Source: Cellvibrio sp. PSBB023
GTDB lineage: Bacteria > Pseudomonadota > Gammaproteobacteria > Pseudomonadales > Cellvibrionaceae
Length of the DNA: 64,000 bases
Assembly: GCF_002007605.1 (NCBI RefSeq)
Contig: NZ_CP019799.1
Location: 3,512,001 to 3,576,000, forward strand
Direction of reading: 5' to 3'
The notes below the pieces were generated by a model. It worked only from the letters and a program-made list of their open reading frames with translations. It had not been told where the DNA came from and did not search any database. This document shows, piece by piece, positions 63,473 through 64,000 of this stretch (position 1 is its first letter; the number at the start of each line of letters is the position of its first letter). A program made the position numbers and the translations under genes.

Positions 63473-64000
63473 ATGGAATTACTCGCGCAAATTTTGCTGT
63501 TGCTGGGGATTGCTGTCGTGGTTGTGGTGGTGTTCCAGCGTCTGCGCATTCCATCCAGCTTGGGCTATTTGTTGGTGGGGCTGATTTTAGGGCCCTATAC
63601 CGCCGGCCCGGTGATTGATCTTCCGCAGATCAAAGTGCTGGCAGAGTTCGGCATAGTGTTTCTGTTGTTTACCATCGGGCTTAATTTTTCGCTGCCGCAG
63701 CTCCACGCACTGCGCCATCAAGTACTTGGTTTGGGTACCGGGCAGGTGGTGTTTACGACACTGCTGGTAGGCCTGTTAGCCTGGTTTTTCAGTTTTGAGC
63801 CCGCCGTGGCATTTGTGATCGGTGCGGTGTTCGCCCAATCGTCCACCACGATTATCGGCAAGCAATTGGCGGAACAAGGTGAAGAGAATAGCCGCCATGG
63901 TCGATTGGGCTTGGCTATGTCGGTATTTCAGGATGTCACCGCCGTGCCGTTTGTGGTGGTTATTCCGGTATTGGGCGCGGCGGCGGGGGCAGAAGTCTTG
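63473..64000 (+). CDS. Kef-type cation:proton antiporter (3' end cut off)
   Basis: The first 176 residues of a CPA2-family antiporter are visible, with at least five hydrophobic segments. Signatures: RLRIPSSLGYLLVGLILGPYTAG, LAEFGIVFLLFTIGLNFSLPQL and AVFAQSSTTIIGKQL, typical of KefB/KefC-like or RosB-like transporters. AGGAGG sits seven bases before ATG 63473. Any C-terminal TrkA-N domain would lie beyond the window. Confidence 0.9.
   Translation, partial: MELLAQILLLLGIAVVVVVVFQRLRIPSSLGYLLVGLILGPYTAGPVIDLPQIKVLAEFGIVFLLFTIGLNFSLPQLHALRHQVLGLGTGQVVFTTLLVGLLAWFFSFEPAVAFVIGAVFAQSSTTIIGKQLAEQGEENSRHGRLGLAMSVFQDVTAVPFVVVIPVLGAAAGAEVL

Overview
The window looks like a chromosomal segment of a Cellvibrio-like gammaproteobacterium (Cellvibrionaceae). 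The housekeeping gene order closely follows Pseudomonas: pilGHIJK-chpABC next to gshB, a tonB3-like gene, algH and ruvX; pilT/pilU, yggS, proC, yggT, metX, metW, rdgB, hemW; crc/pyrE; argB, algC, coaBC, radC; rpmB-rpmG. Plant cell wall enzymes at both ends (a family 1 pectate lyase and a Tat-exported GH51 arabinofuranosidase) fit a polysaccharide degrader. The genus assignment is an inference from gene order and content.

Layout. 1-8 kb: end of a pectate lyase, then a reverse-strand block of glyQ, glyS, an AT-rich secreted discoidin/TIM-barrel protein, gmhB and plsC. 8-17.7 kb: a CBS-domain gene, a lipid A-type acyltransferase, a three-gene cluster (retropepsin-like lipoprotein, inactive-transglutaminase membrane protein, ATP-grasp ligase), a 39-residue membrane protein behind an Anr/FNR-type box, then a glycosyltransferase / methyltransferase / alpha-toroid trio and rsmE. 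17.7-21.8 kb: an AT-rich accessory island with a GH73 cell-wall hydrolase lacking a signal peptide, overlapped by a lipoprotein gene, then an LprI-like gene and two orphan membrane proteins. 21.8-35 kb: an FKBP isomerase and the complete Pil-Chp chemosensory operon, including a 2185-residue ChpA. 35-42.4 kb: gshB, tonB3-like gene, algH, ruvX, pilU, pilT, yggS, proC. 42.4-49.5 kb: yggT, a solitary dynamin-like GTPase, metX-metW, a DUF4426 gene, rdgB, hemW. 49.5-60.2 kb: two small exported proteins, crc, pyrE, a DUF4124 protein, slmA, argB, a membrane-anchored algC, coaBC, radC and a diguanylate cyclase. 60.2-64 kb: GH51 arabinofuranosidase, rpmB-rpmG and the start of a Kef-type antiporter.

How the genes work together. 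The largest functional unit is twitching motility: Pil-Chp signalling, both retraction ATPases and the TonB3-like protein lie within about 19 kb. Methionine synthesis (metX-metW), nucleotide and arginine synthesis (pyrE, argB) and cofactor synthesis (coaBC, gshB) make up the core metabolism. The parts that conserved synteny does not explain are the 17.7-21.8 kb island, the discoidin-domain insertion, the dynamin gene, a helically phased GTAAA array near 7.95 kb, and a REP-like palindromic element that has also become part of the end of a gene.

No tRNA, rRNA, CRISPR array, insertion sequence or integrase was recognised.
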